64,000 bases of DNA from Vibrio galatheae (GCF_000967545.1 NZ_JXXV01000018.1:186001-250000); one strand, 5' to 3'. Shown: positions 53,441 to 62,308, counted from the first letter of the stretch. Notes: generated by a model from the letters alone, not told the origin. A program made the numbers and translations.

Positions 53441-55798
53441 ATGACGAAGTATGTCAAGGGTGGTGAGCGTTTCTCGTTGACAGACCCTACCCTAGTTCCT
53501 AACTCTGCGGGCTACTTGTGGAACAAGCATATGATGATTCATATGAACTGTCAGGGATATGCCGTTGCACAGTACATGAACCCTGAACCCAAGAAGTACG
53601 CCCATACGCCGAGTATGGCGGCAACAAGCTTCATGCAACCAGAGCAACCGTATTTTGCCAACCATCCTGGGCGTTTTTTTTATCTCAGAGATGATCAGTC
53701 TGGTGAGATATTTTCTGCTCCGTTTGCGCCAATCAAAGCACCATTGGATAGCTTTGAGTTCCTACCTGGTTTAAGTGATATCAAATGGAAAGTGCAGCAC
53801 AACGACATTTGCGTCGAACTGTGCCTGACTCTTAGTGAAGAATTCGCCGCAGAACTGTGGCAGGTAAAAGTCACCAGCAACAGCAAAGCGATAAGAAACA
53901 TTTCCTTAATTCCGTATTTCCCAGTTGGCTATATGTCATGGATGAACATGGGCGCGCATTACGATGACCAACTCAACGCCATCGTTTGCACTTCTATAAC
54001 CCCATATCAAAAGCTTGAAGACTACGCCAAAAATAAACACTTGAAAGACATCACATTTTTAGCTAGTGACGTTAAGCCCAACTACGTAGAAACAAGTGGA
54101 CTTCGATTTGAAGGACAAGGCGGTTTACACAACCCTGATGCACTCAGCTCATTGGCCAATTTATCAAATCAGCCTTGTCACTATGAAATGCCAGCTTGCG
54201 CCATGCAGTTCCAACTTGAATTAGAGGCTCACGAATCAAGAGAATTTAATTTCGTATTTGGTCCTGCGCTTGATAAAACAGAAATTGAAAACCTAAAGAA
54301 CCACACTCTAGGCAATTCAAAGCAAGAGCAAACTGAAAAATATGCTCAGTACATCCAATCTGGAAAGGGGGTTATTAATATTTCCTCCCCAGATGAAGCA
54401 TTTGACCACTTTGTGAACCACTGGCTACCTCGCCAAGTGTTCTATCACGGAGATACTAATCGATTAACCACCGACCCTCAAACGAGAAACTATCTGCAAG
54501 ATGGTATGGGAATGGCCTACGTAAATAGTGAAACAACCAAAACGGTGATTCTTACTTCTCTTGCTCAACAGAAATCTGATGGAGAAATGCCAGATGGTAT
54601 TTTGCTAACTCCAGAAGCACAACTTAAATACATCAATCAAATTCCGCACACTGATCACTCAGTCTGGCTGACGCTCATTTTAGATGCCTATCTTAACGAG
54701 ACAAATGACTGGGCTATCCTCGAGGAACCCGTCGCATGGATAGATTCAGATGAAAAACATTCTGTTCTGGAGCATATGAACCGAGCGATGGATCATATGT
54801 GCCAAGCCCGCGATTACAGAGGAATGCCCTATATTGCACAAGGCGATTGGTGTGACCCAATGAACATGGTCGGCCATAAAGGCAAGGGAGTATCGGGCTG
54901 GCTAACCCAAGCATTGAGCTTTGCGTTGCAAACCTGGGTGAGGATTTCACATCAAGATAATACCTCCAGCAAAATACAAGAATATCAGTCAACTATTGAG
55001 CAGCTTTCCATCATTGCAGATGAGCATTTGTGGCAAGGTGACTGGTACGCACGAGGAATTACTGATGACGGCGTTACATTTGGTGTACCTGATGACAAAG
55101 AAGGTCGTATTTTCTTAAACACCCAAAGTTGGGCATTTTTAGCCAATATGCCTAACGAGCTACAAAAGTCACAGATGCTTAAAGCAATTGAAGAACAACT
55201 AGATACGCCATATGGTGTCATGTTGTGCGCCCCTGCATTTACCGCAATGCGGGAAGATGTCGGCCGCGTAACTCAAAAGTGGCCCGGTTCAGGAGAGAAC
55301 GGTTCGGTTTACAACCATGCTGCTGCTTTCTATGCGGCGAGCCTCTACAATATCAACCAACCTGATCGTGCATTTAACGTTTTACGCAAAATGATTGCTG
55401 ATCCACAATGTCCAACCTTTAAACAACGTGGTCAATTACCTGTCTATGTACCCAACTATTACAGGGGTGCCTACTACCAATACCCTAGTGCTGCCGGTCG
55501 TTCGAGCAATCTATTTAACACTGGTACTGGTGCTTGGTTCTATCGTGCAGTGATTGAAGAGATGTTAGGTCTAAAAGGATGTAAAGAAGGCTTAACTGTT
55601 ACTCCTAAGATCCCACAATCGTGGGAGCATTTGTCCGTAACAAGAACATTCAGACAAGCGACGTTTACCGTGAACTATGAGCGTGTTAAAAACGAATCTG
55701 AAACTTCATTAACCGTTAATGGAGAACGATTAAAGACGCATGTTATCAGCAATTTTCAAGCTGGGCAGCATTACACTGTCAATGTGAAATTTGTCTAA
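53441..55798 (+). CDS. GH94-family disaccharide phosphorylase
   Basis: The ATG after AAAGGTG is preferred over one 15 bases upstream. About 785 residues: an N-terminal beta-sandwich (to ~300), then an (alpha/alpha)6 barrel. GDWCDPMN places the general-acid Asp at ~469, and NLFNTGTGAWFYRAVIEEML is the conserved closing region. The length matches cellobiose, chitobiose and cellobionate phosphorylases. The ABC operon has its own gluconokinase, so an aldobionic acid substrate giving glucose-1-phosphate and gluconate is a good guess. The exact specificity cannot be read from the sequence. Confidence 0.85.
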   Translation: MTKYVKGGERFSLTDPTLVPNSAGYLWNKHMMIHMNCQGYAVAQYMNPEPKKYAHTPSMAATSFMQPEQPYFANHPGRFFYLRDDQSGEIFSAPFAPIKAPLDSFEFLPGLSDIKWKVQHNDICVELCLTLSEEFAAELWQVKVTSNSKAIRNISLIPYFPVGYMSWMNMGAHYDDQLNAIVCTSITPYQKLEDYAKNKHLKDITFLASDVKPNYVETSGLRFEGQGGLHNPDALSSLANLSNQPCHYEMPACAMQFQLELEAHESREFNFVFGPALDKTEIENLKNHTLGNSKQEQTEKYAQYIQSGKGVINISSPDEAFDHFVNHWLPRQVFYHGDTNRLTTDPQTRNYLQDGMGMAYVNSETTKTVILTSLAQQKSDGEMPDGILLTPEAQLKYINQIPHTDHSVWLTLILDAYLNETNDWAILEEPVAWIDSDEKHSVLEHMNRAMDHMCQARDYRGMPYIAQGDWCDPMNMVGHKGKGVSGWLTQALSFALQTWVRISHQDNTSSKIQEYQSTIEQLSIIADEHLWQGDWYARGITDDGVTFGVPDDKEGRIFLNTQSWAFLANMPNELQKSQMLKAIEEQLDTPYGVMLCAPAFTAMREDVGRVTQKWPGSGENGSVYNHAAAFYAASLYNINQPDRAFNVLRKMIADPQCPTFKQRGQLPVYVPNYYRGAYYQYPSAAGRSSNLFNTGTGAWFYRAVIEEMLGLKGCKEGLTVTPKIPQSWEHLSVTRTFRQATFTVNYERVKNESETSLTVNGERLKTHVISNFQAGQHYTVNVKFV

Positions 55799-55815
55799 CA
55801 GCGGGAAACGCCATT

Positions 55816-55831
55816 CGAAATGATCATTTCG
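55816..55831. repeat. 16-bp perfect palindrome after the GH94 gene
   Basis: CGAAATGATCATTTCG, 18 bases after the GH94 stop. It may be part of a 3' mRNA structure or a protein-binding site. Confidence 0.4.
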
Positions 55832-55858
55832 TGAAGCACTTTTGATCAGCTCCCCAAC

Positions 55859-55891
55859 GCTATCTGGGCTAAGTTGTAGTGCCCAGATAGC
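55859..55891 (+). terminator. Hairpin downstream of GH94
   Basis: GCTATCTGGGC and GCCCAGATAGC form a perfect 11-bp stem with an 11-nt loop. There is no T-run, so it may protect the mRNA 3' end or act as a weak terminator. Confidence 0.5.
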
Positions 55892-55944
55892 TGAACTTTC
55901 CAGCTCGTCATACATAAAATAAAACCCTGTATGCCAGAAACGAA

Positions 55945-55973
55945 AAAAGCCGCTGTAAAAACAGCGGCTTTCT
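55945..55973 (-). terminator. Terminator of the tRNA-Ser gene
   Basis: AAAGCCGCTGT and ACAGCGGCTTT pair around four A; on the minus strand the stem is followed by six T. It lies just after the tRNA 3' end. Confidence 0.9.
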
Positions 55974-55979
55974 TGAATG

Positions 55980-56070
55980 TGGCGGAGAGATAGGGATTTG
56001 AACCCTAGATACGCTATTAACGTATGCCGGTTTTCAAGACCGGTGCTTTCAACCACTCAGCCATCTCTCC
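55980..56070 (-). tRNA. tRNA-Ser (anticodon UGA)
   Basis: The minus strand folds to a 91-nt class II tRNA with encoded CCA. The acceptor stem is GGAGAGA/TCTCTCC and the discriminator is G. The D arm starts GGCTGAGTGG, the anticodon arm reads CCGGTCTTGAAAACCGG with TGA in the loop, a long variable arm follows, and the T arm reads TAGGGTTCAAATCCCTA. This decodes UCA and other UCN codons. Confidence 0.97.
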
Positions 56071-56386
56071 GTTGCGGGCGTATATTAGGTATTGCCTAGT
56101 TACTTGTAAAGCATTAAATCACTCACTATGTTTTAAGTGTTGATAAACTAGACAGCTACTCAGGTTTTTTTTGTGACTTTAAGCATATCACTGACTCTGT
56201 TTGTGGGGTAAGTACTCTAAAAACACCCAATTTAATAAAATAGTGTTTTATTGGTAAGAAATTGAAAATAAAAAGAAAAACACCTTTCAAGCAACAGGTG
56301 TACGCCCGAAAATGATTGCACAATAGTGTGAACTGTTTCAAAATTATGTAAATAACTGAGCAACGTCGTCAATTTCTGAGGTTTTT
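56071..56386. other. Intergenic region before the MaoC-type gene
   Basis: 316 bp, AT-rich, with the tRNA promoter presumably at 56075-56120 and the MaoC-type gene promoter near 56300-56370. AAAACACC (56276-56283) and CAGGTGT (56296-56302) give a weak hairpin. No gene, including the short minus-strand open frame, has a credible ribosome site. Confidence 0.5.
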
Positions 56387-57070
56387 ATGAAAGTCGCAGA
56401 CTTATTTAAACATCGTGGTGAAACACTCTCAAAGCAGCAATCAGAGTTTATGCAGTGGATGACTCCAACTGTGCGTGAATACTGGGGAGAGATTGTTAAC
56501 AAAGCTCATAACCGCCACCTGTTTACTCGTCTACGTGATTTTCATGCTCCAGCGGTCAACGATGAAGTAGAAGCGCCTACACAGAAACCAATTGAATTAA
56601 AGCCAGAAGCAGAAAAGCTTTATCTCGAGTTACAATCTAAGCTAGGTGAAGTCATTCACATTGGTGATTGGTTTGATGTTTCTCAAGAGCGTATTAATCA
56701 ATTTGCTCAAGTTACTGAAGATATGCAATGGATCCATACTGATCCAGAGCGTGCCGCAGAAGAATCTCCGTTCAAGACAACCATCGCACATGGCTTTCTC
56801 ACATTAGCGCTGTTACCGAAATTAACCGATAGCGTGGATCCTGCAAACAACCTGTTTCCGACGGCGAAAATGGTCGTCAACATTGGCCTTAATCAGGTCC
56901 GTTTTCCTTATCCAGTCAAAGCAGACAACCGCGTGCGTGCAGTGAGCACATTGTCAAAAGTAACACCTATTCGCAAAGGCTTGGAAATCGAACGTGAAAT
57001 TAAGGTTGAAATTGAAGGAGTGCGCCGCCCAGGTGCGATAGTCACCTCAGTCATTCAACTGCACTTTTAA
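56387..57070 (+). CDS. MaoC-family (R)-specific enoyl-CoA hydratase-like protein
   Basis: 227 residues. The hot-dog domain (~95-225) has the hydratase-2 motif: FAQVTEDMQWIHTDPERAAE, SPFKTTIAHGFLTLALLP, with the catalytic Asp-His pair in WIHTDPE. The ~90-residue N-terminal part is helical and polar, not present in simple PhaJ. Likely acts on acyl-CoA. The GAGG ribosome site is close to the ATG. Confidence 0.85.
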   Translation: MKVADLFKHRGETLSKQQSEFMQWMTPTVREYWGEIVNKAHNRHLFTRLRDFHAPAVNDEVEAPTQKPIELKPEAEKLYLELQSKLGEVIHIGDWFDVSQERINQFAQVTEDMQWIHTDPERAAEESPFKTTIAHGFLTLALLPKLTDSVDPANNLFPTAKMVVNIGLNQVRFPYPVKADNRVRAVSTLSKVTPIRKGLEIEREIKVEIEGVRRPGAIVTSVIQLHF

Positions 57071-57090
57071 TACTTTGTGCAGCATATAAG

Positions 57091-57120
57091 AAAAAGGATA
57101 CCCTTTCGGTATCCTTTTTT
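57091..57120. terminator. Terminator between the MaoC-type gene and the 57.1-57.7 kb gene
   Basis: AAAAAGGATACC and GGTATCCTTTTT form a symmetric 12-bp stem with a 5-nt loop, T-runs on both strands, so it serves both convergent genes. Confidence 0.9.
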
Positions 57121-57138
57121 GTTGTGACGCAATCTCTA

Positions 57139-57711
57139 CTATCTCATCGTATAGCAGCATTCAAGCTGGTAATCATCACCATTTTTAGCGGTGTACTCTT
57201 TTTCTTCTGTACACGCTCTTGGTTTGCCTTTTTCATCACCTTTTACCAAGCTAATCCAATGACGCATCGCAGCCATTTCTGACATTCCTTGCGAGAAAGT
57301 TGTACACGTCTCTAATTGGATGTCATCGATATCAATCAATTCAATACAACCCGTGCCTTTGTGATTGCCAAATGTTACTTCTACATGGCTACCGGTACCA
57401 TCTCTGAACAGTATTGAACTTGGATCTTCCTTGTCGCCAACGTAAGCAACAAAGTGTTTAGGGTGTCTAAGACCACTATGGCGTCCATCTTTGAAGTAAG
57501 CCATTACGTGATGGTAGTCGATAACGTATGCCGTCACATCTTTATGGGAACTGCACTCTAATGGGAACAAACGGTCAAGCAACTGTTTTGCTTTAACTTG
57601 CTTTTCGCTCGCTTGGTTCGCGTTGATGGTTTCCACCGCGAAGACTGCTTCTGCGATAAATGGTTTATTTTGTTTTTGGATTTCTGTTTTATCGAATGTC
57701 AGCATGTTCAT
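57139..57711 (-). CDS. Protein of unknown function next to the DUF3612-type regulator
   Basis: 190 residues, soluble, no signal peptide; start after GAGGG. Segments that look conserved are KAKQLLDRLFPLECSSHKDV, YFKDGRHSGLRHPKHFVAYV and EVTFGNHKGTGCIELIDIDD. I do not recognise a named family; the central part recalls segments of malate-synthase-like proteins from memory, which I cannot confirm. It is divergent from the DUF3612 regulator and shares its promoter region, so joint control is likely. Confidence 0.6.
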   Translation of the reverse strand: MNMLTFDKTEIQKQNKPFIAEAVFAVETINANQASEKQVKAKQLLDRLFPLECSSHKDVTAYVIDYHHVMAYFKDGRHSGLRHPKHFVAYVGDKEDPSSILFRDGTGSHVEVTFGNHKGTGCIELIDIDDIQLETCTTFSQGMSEMAAMRHWISLVKGDEKGKPRACTEEKEYTAKNGDDYQLECCYTMR

Positions 57712-57873
57712 AGCGTTTCCCTCGCGGATAATTCACAATTTTTATGGTCTAGAGCAAATATTCCAAACTAGCGTTTAACTGTTTTGCAATTTTGTGACTT
57801 TGCTTACTTTGTATACTAGTTAATTTTTGACTACAATTTCACAACAAAAATTTTACAGTGTGAATTTTACAAA

Positions 57874-59394
57874 ATGCCAGTGTCAAAAAGCCTAATTCGC
57901 CAGTCTCATTTCTTAGGTACTAAGATTAGAAACCTGAGAAAACGCAACCACTTAACGATGGAAGATCTGTCTGCGCGCTGTATTCGGGTCAATCCAGAGT
58001 ACGCCCCTTCGGTCTCGTACTTGTCGATGATTGAACGCGGAAAGCGCGTTCCTAGCATTGATATGCTGGAAGTCATTGCACAAGTGTTTCAAAAAGATCC
58101 CGCATGGTTTTTGGATGACGAGCCAGAGCAAGCGGATATTACGCCAAACAAAGGCAACCGTGGCGGTATTAATGGTATGGCGCTTGAACCAAGCTTTTTG
58201 TTTTCCAATGACATACTGCAAATAGCTATCCCCGAGATGCTCTCGCAGACTGGTATCACTGGCCGTCAGTTTGCACACTTACTTATCCGAGCGCACCAAG
58301 AAAGCAACCAAAACCATTTTCCTGATCTTGAACGTGCAGCAGAGGACGTGGGACTGAAACGACTTAACCTTGCTGCAGAAGATCTGATGGACATAGCGCG
58401 CAGCCTAGGATTAACCATTCGCTGGATATCTCGCCCGCCAAAAGATGTCGTTGATGAGCTAGGTGTCAGCGCCAAACAGATCGTCACTTCGTTTTTTGAG
58501 CCACCAGGCACCATCTACTTGAACGAAGTACTAAAACAGTACCCCACGCGCCTAAAATACGATTTAGCGGTCTACATTGGTCACTGTGTACTACATAGTA
58601 AAGAGGGGTTAAAAAGTGTCCTTTCTGTTGGCCATGCTAATAGTTGGGAAGACAACGGCCACACATCACCAACCTCCGAGCTAAACTCTCAAGATATTTT
58701 GCAGGCATGGCGAGATTTCGAGTCGAGTTTTTTTGCTGGCGCATTATTGTGTCCCAAAGTCCCATTCAGACAACTGCTTGACCGCAGCGGCTATGAAATC
58801 GACGTCCACCTAAAAGCCGGGGTATCGCCATCGGTCGCCATGCGCCGAATGACGGTAGTGTCGCCCTATCCTCATTGGCATTACTTTGATGCATATGGAC
58901 AAAATAAGCTCAAAGCGGTCTATCGTGGCAATGGCATCCCTCTCCCTTGGGGAAATATGCGCAAGGTCAACGACCCGTGCCAGCACTGGGCGGTATTTAG
59001 AAGGCTCTCAGAGCCACAGCAAGGCAGCTCGGCGCAAATCTCAATTCTCAATGTTGGTGATGAACCAAGGATCTATTGCTGTGAGTCGGTCAATATGACC
59101 GATCCGGCTGGCAACAACAGAGTTCTGTGTGCTGGGATAGATTTAAATCCAGCGATTGATGCTCAGGGTGGTAACTCGCTTGAATTAGCACAAGAGCTTA
59201 AATCTTTGTGCGTAAGTAACGGAGGAAGCGCCGCTATCCCGCGTTATATGCAGAAAGAATTCACCACGATCGCGAAAATTCTCAACATTAATTGGATAGA
59301 GAGAGGCATTGAATCGGATGCGCGAGTAATCTGTTCGCGTGGCGCGGTTTGCCCACGAAAACCAAGTTGCTATAGCGGTTGCCAAGACGCTTAA
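57874..59394 (+). CDS. XRE-family regulator with DUF3612 (ScfR/RamB-like)
   Basis: 506 residues. HTH at ~10-72 (GTKIRNLRKRNHLTMEDLSA, PSVSYLSMIERGKRVPSIDM), then a long region corresponding to DUF3612 with an IrrE-like segment, and a cysteine-rich end (CSRGAVCPRKPSCYSGC). In V. cholerae a regulator of this kind lies near the glyoxylate-shunt genes; those genes are not in this window. Its promoter region has TTTTGCAA and TTTCACAA repeats that could be operators (inference). Confidence 0.75.
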   Translation: MPVSKSLIRQSHFLGTKIRNLRKRNHLTMEDLSARCIRVNPEYAPSVSYLSMIERGKRVPSIDMLEVIAQVFQKDPAWFLDDEPEQADITPNKGNRGGINGMALEPSFLFSNDILQIAIPEMLSQTGITGRQFAHLLIRAHQESNQNHFPDLERAAEDVGLKRLNLAAEDLMDIARSLGLTIRWISRPPKDVVDELGVSAKQIVTSFFEPPGTIYLNEVLKQYPTRLKYDLAVYIGHCVLHSKEGLKSVLSVGHANSWEDNGHTSPTSELNSQDILQAWRDFESSFFAGALLCPKVPFRQLLDRSGYEIDVHLKAGVSPSVAMRRMTVVSPYPHWHYFDAYGQNKLKAVYRGNGIPLPWGNMRKVNDPCQHWAVFRRLSEPQQGSSAQISILNVGDEPRIYCCESVNMTDPAGNNRVLCAGIDLNPAIDAQGGNSLELAQELKSLCVSNGGSAAIPRYMQKEFTTIAKILNINWIERGIESDARVICSRGAVCPRKPSCYSGCQDA

Positions 59395-59431
59395 GCCAAC
59401 GCTGATTGCCCGCGTGACAAGAGCCTAAAAG

Positions 59432-59539
59432 AAAAAAAGCCAATCACAATAAAGGTGATTGGCTATATATAAGTGTGAACAAATAAGGTTCACTAACAAC
59501 GTCAGTTGGCTAGGTGACCCTCGGCTTAAGAAGGGTCAC
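59432..59539 (-). ncRNA. qrr: Qrr-type quorum-regulatory small RNA
   Basis: The minus strand reads TGACCCTTC...GAGGGTCA (first stem), then the invariant core CTAGCCAACTGACGTTGTT continuing AGTGAAC, a GTGAAC/GTTCAC stem, and a terminator GCCAATCAC/GTGATTGGC followed by seven T. This matches known Vibrio Qrr RNAs in order and length (~108 nt). The 5' stem found in Qrr2-4 is present. With Hfq it should pair with luxR/hapR-type and other quorum mRNAs. Confidence 0.93.
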
Positions 59540-59548
59540 TAGTAATAA

Positions 59549-59565
59549 AGCATTATACGTGCCAA
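59549..59565 (-). promoter_or_regulatory. Sigma-54 promoter of qrr
   Basis: On the minus strand TTGGCACGTATAATGCT matches TGGCAC-N5-TTGCW with one change (ATGC). It places the start ~10-12 bp downstream, at the first base of the RNA. Confidence 0.88.
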
Positions 59566-59659
59566 CTTTTAAATAGCCATTATCAGCCCAATTTCTGGCT
59601 AGTTATTCATCTATTTCACAAAAACTATGCGCATAAGGCTTTTTCAATTCGCATGACAG

Positions 59660-59694
59660 TGCAAATTGCAAATGGTTAAATTCGCAAATTGCAA
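59660..59694 (-). promoter_or_regulatory. Two LuxO-like sites upstream of qrr
   Basis: TTGCAATTTGCA (59660-59671) and TTGCAATTTGCG (59683-59694), both read on the minus strand, are 23 bp apart and ~95-130 bp upstream of the sigma-54 promoter, as for phospho-LuxO enhancer sites TTGCAWWWTGCAA. The upstream site abuts the gntR stop codon. Confidence 0.8.
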
Positions 59695-60696
59695 TTATAT
59701 ACTTTCGCCCATTTCAATTTGGTAACCAAGATCAATGCTTGGCTCCCATGTCACTTTGCCTTTTAACCTTTCGATAAGCTGCGTTGCGGCTACTCGCCCT
59801 ATCTCTTCTCGCGGCGTAATCACAGTCGCTAGTTTAGGAATCATTGCTTGGCTAATATCATGGCCATGAAAACCCGCAATCGCCATTTGTTCTGGGACTG
59901 ATATTCCACGTCGTTGGCACTCATACAGCGCACCAATTGCCAAGTCATCGTTAGTACACACAATGCCGTCAACTTCTGGATATTTATCTCTAAGTTCACC
60001 TAGCAATTTGGCACCAAGGGTAAATGACGAGGCGTCTTCCGTTTGTAAACTGATTGGTTCAAGCCCGGCGTGCTCCATCGCGTGACGGTAGCCTTGCAGT
60101 TTTAACCTTGTCCGCTCATCCATTCGCGCGGCAAAATAGGCAATGCTGCGACGACCTTTGGCTAAAATCGCTTCGGTCATCGCTTGGGATGCTTTAGCAT
60201 TGTCAAAACCGACCGCTTGCTCGATTCTAGGTGAGAAACAATCCATGATTTCAACCACAGGTATCGACGCTGTTTCCAGCATTTTGCGCGCTTTAGCAGT
60301 ATGGAAATTTTCTGACAAAATGATGGCATCGACATTGTAAGAGAGCAGAGAGGCGATACTTTGCTCTTCAAGTTCAGAGCTATAACTATAGTGGGCAATC
60401 ATAGTCTGATAACCTGCTGGTGTGGTCACAGACTCAATACCGCGCATTACCTCGGCAAAGACTTGGTTTGTTAACGAGGGAACAAGCACGCCTATTGCGT
60501 TAGATTTGGCGTTGGATAGGATATCGGGGGCACGATTGGGGATATAACCAAGATCTTCTACCGCTTGGTTGATCTTATCTTTGATGGCTTCTGATACTTG
60601 AGACGGATCCCGCAGGCATCTGCTGACCGTCATTTTTGTCACACCGACTCTGTCAGCGATATCTTGAAGTGTTGGTCTTTTTTTCTTGCTAACCAT
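59695..60696 (-). CDS. gntR: GntR, LacI-family gluconate repressor
   Basis: 333 residues: HTH (TLQDIADRVGVTKMTVSRCL), hinge (YIPNRAPDILSNAKSNAIGV) and effector domain (VDGIVCTNDDLAIGALYECQ, AGFHGHDISQAMIPKLATVI). It matches E. coli GntR throughout. It follows gntK-gnd on the same strand, with a GntR operator just before it. Confidence 0.93.
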   Translation of the reverse strand: MVSKKKRPTLQDIADRVGVTKMTVSRCLRDPSQVSEAIKDKINQAVEDLGYIPNRAPDILSNAKSNAIGVLVPSLTNQVFAEVMRGIESVTTPAGYQTMIAHYSYSSELEEQSIASLLSYNVDAIILSENFHTAKARKMLETASIPVVEIMDCFSPRIEQAVGFDNAKASQAMTEAILAKGRRSIAYFAARMDERTRLKLQGYRHAMEHAGLEPISLQTEDASSFTLGAKLLGELRDKYPEVDGIVCTNDDLAIGALYECQRRGISVPEQMAIAGFHGHDISQAMIPKLATVITPREEIGRVAATQLIERLKGKVTWEPSIDLGYQIEMGESI

Positions 60697-60724
60697 GACG
60701 TTTTACTACGCACTAAATTAAATT

Positions 60725-60738
60725 TGTTACTGGTAACA
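60725..60738. promoter_or_regulatory. GntR operator upstream of gntR
   Basis: TGTTACTGGTAACA is a 14-bp palindrome with one central mismatch, matching E. coli GntR sites (ATGTTA-N4-TAACAT). It lies ~30-40 bp before gntR, implying autoregulation. Confidence 0.8.
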
Positions 60739-60778
60739 TAGTAGCGACTATTGCAATCATTTTTCTTGTTGAACCTAA

Positions 60779-60812
60779 CAAAAAAGCGCTTACATCAAGG
60801 TAAGCGCTTTGT
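60779..60812 (-). terminator. Terminator after gnd
   Basis: AAGCGCTTAC and GTAAGCGCTT flank ATCAAG; on the minus strand T-rich sequence follows. It separates gnd from gntR. Confidence 0.88.
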
Positions 60813-60814
60813 TT

Positions 60815-62308
60815 TTAGACAATTATCTGCTGCTTCGTCTTACAACTCCAAGATAAGTGGTATCTAAGGCTCTCATCCTCATCCACTCTGGCGTAACTAT
60901 GAGCACCGAAGTAGTCCCTCTGAGCTTGGAGCAAGTTGGCTGGCAATATGTCACTGCGTAGCCCATCAAAATAGCTCAGAGCAGAACTCATAGCGGGCAT
61001 CGCGACCCCATACAATGCAGAGTTAGCGATACTTGCCCGCCAACCGGGTGAACGTGCAAGCAATTGTTCAACAAAACCAGGTGCTAGCAGCAAATTATCC
61101 AGTGCAGGGTTCGTTAGATACGCATCAGCAATATCTTGCAAGAATATCGCACGTATAATACAGCCAGCTCGCCAAATCTTGGCAATGTTTGCAAAGTCTA
61201 ATCCCCAATCCTCTTTTTTCGAGGTGGCGTTCAGCAAATCAAAACCCTGCGCATAGACAGTCAATTTGGAGCAGTAGAGTGCGTCATGCAGCTCACTTAA
61301 AACCTGCTTTTTATCCAGTGCCCCTTGCGAACTCAATTGAGCCGAGAACGTTTTTGAAGCCACAGTGCGCAATGATTTCTGACTGCTCTGCGCACGGGCA
61401 AAAACGGCCTGTGCTATCGTCGGTGCGGGAACACCTTGCTGCAGCGCATTGACAGCTGTCCATAACCCCGTCCCCTTCTGGCCCGCTTTGTCTAATACCA
61501 CTTCGACAAATGGGCGCCCGGTGACTGGGTCTGCCGTTTGTAGAATTTCAGCACTGATTTCCATCAGGTAGCTATTGAGAACCCCTTGATTCCAGTGACT
61601 GAATATCTGGCCTATTTCATTCGCCGACATGTTCAAAGCACACGACATAAAATAATAAGCTTCGCAGATGAGCTGCATATCCGCATATTCAATGCCATTG
61701 TGAACCATTTTTACGTAATGCCCGGCCCCAGCTGGCCCCAGGTAAGCGGCGCAAGCTTCACCAGATTCAAACGGCCCTACTGGAAGGCCATTCACATCAA
61801 CCTTTGCCGCGATGGCCTGCCACATAGGTTTGACATAGTTCCATGCTTCTTTATCACCACTTGCCATGAGCGATGGTCCAAAGCGAGCCCCAACTTCTCC
61901 GCCAGAAACGGCGGTGCTGAAAAAGCGTAGCTTACCCGCAAAACGATGTTCACGCGCCTCGCTGTCAGTCCATAAGCTATTGCCAGTATCGATCACGATA
62001 TCATCACGGCTTAAACCTGCACTAATAAGATCTTCAATGACACTATCGACTATCGGACCTGCTGGAACAGAAAGGGCGATGACTCGCGGTGGCACTAAGC
62101 TTTCAATCAAATGCGTTAAGTCACGCGCTAATACAAATTGTCCTTTATCCATTTGTTCCGACAATGGCTGCGCTTCGTCAGCCGCACGTGTGCAGTTTTG
62201 CTGGCTAATATCATAGCCTGTGACATTAAAGCCGTGGTCAAGCAAATTTAGCGCTAAGCTTTTGCCCATAACCCCTAAGCCAATCATAGCGATCTGCGAA
62301 TCCATCAT
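60815..62308 (-). CDS. gnd: 6-phosphogluconate dehydrogenase, decarboxylating
   Basis: 497 residues, slightly longer than the usual ~468-482. IAMIGLGVMGKSLALNLLDH is the NADP site, FFSTAVSGGEVGARFGPSLM the substrate loop, and GHYVKMVHNGIEYADMQLIC carries the catalytic Lys-His-N triad. VVLDKAGQKGTGLWTAVNAL and IWRAGCIIRAIFLQDI are also conserved. Its ATG overlaps the gntK stop by four bases (ATGA). Oxidises 6-phosphogluconate to ribulose-5-phosphate and CO2. Confidence 0.95.
   Translation of the reverse strand: MMDSQIAMIGLGVMGKSLALNLLDHGFNVTGYDISQQNCTRAADEAQPLSEQMDKGQFVLARDLTHLIESLVPPRVIALSVPAGPIVDSVIEDLISAGLSRDDIVIDTGNSLWTDSEAREHRFAGKLRFFSTAVSGGEVGARFGPSLMASGDKEAWNYVKPMWQAIAAKVDVNGLPVGPFESGEACAAYLGPAGAGHYVKMVHNGIEYADMQLICEAYYFMSCALNMSANEIGQIFSHWNQGVLNSYLMEISAEILQTADPVTGRPFVEVVLDKAGQKGTGLWTAVNALQQGVPAPTIAQAVFARAQSSQKSLRTVASKTFSAQLSSQGALDKKQVLSELHDALYCSKLTVYAQGFDLLNATSKKEDWGLDFANIAKIWRAGCIIRAIFLQDIADAYLTNPALDNLLLAPGFVEQLLARSPGWRASIANSALYGVAMPAMSSALSYFDGLRSDILPANLLQAQRDYFGAHSYARVDEDESLRYHLSWSCKTKQQIIV

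Noticed and set aside
56156..56341. 61-codon minus-strand open frame in the gap after tRNA-Ser
   Set aside because: AT-rich, no ribosome site, basic/hydrophobic random-like translation.
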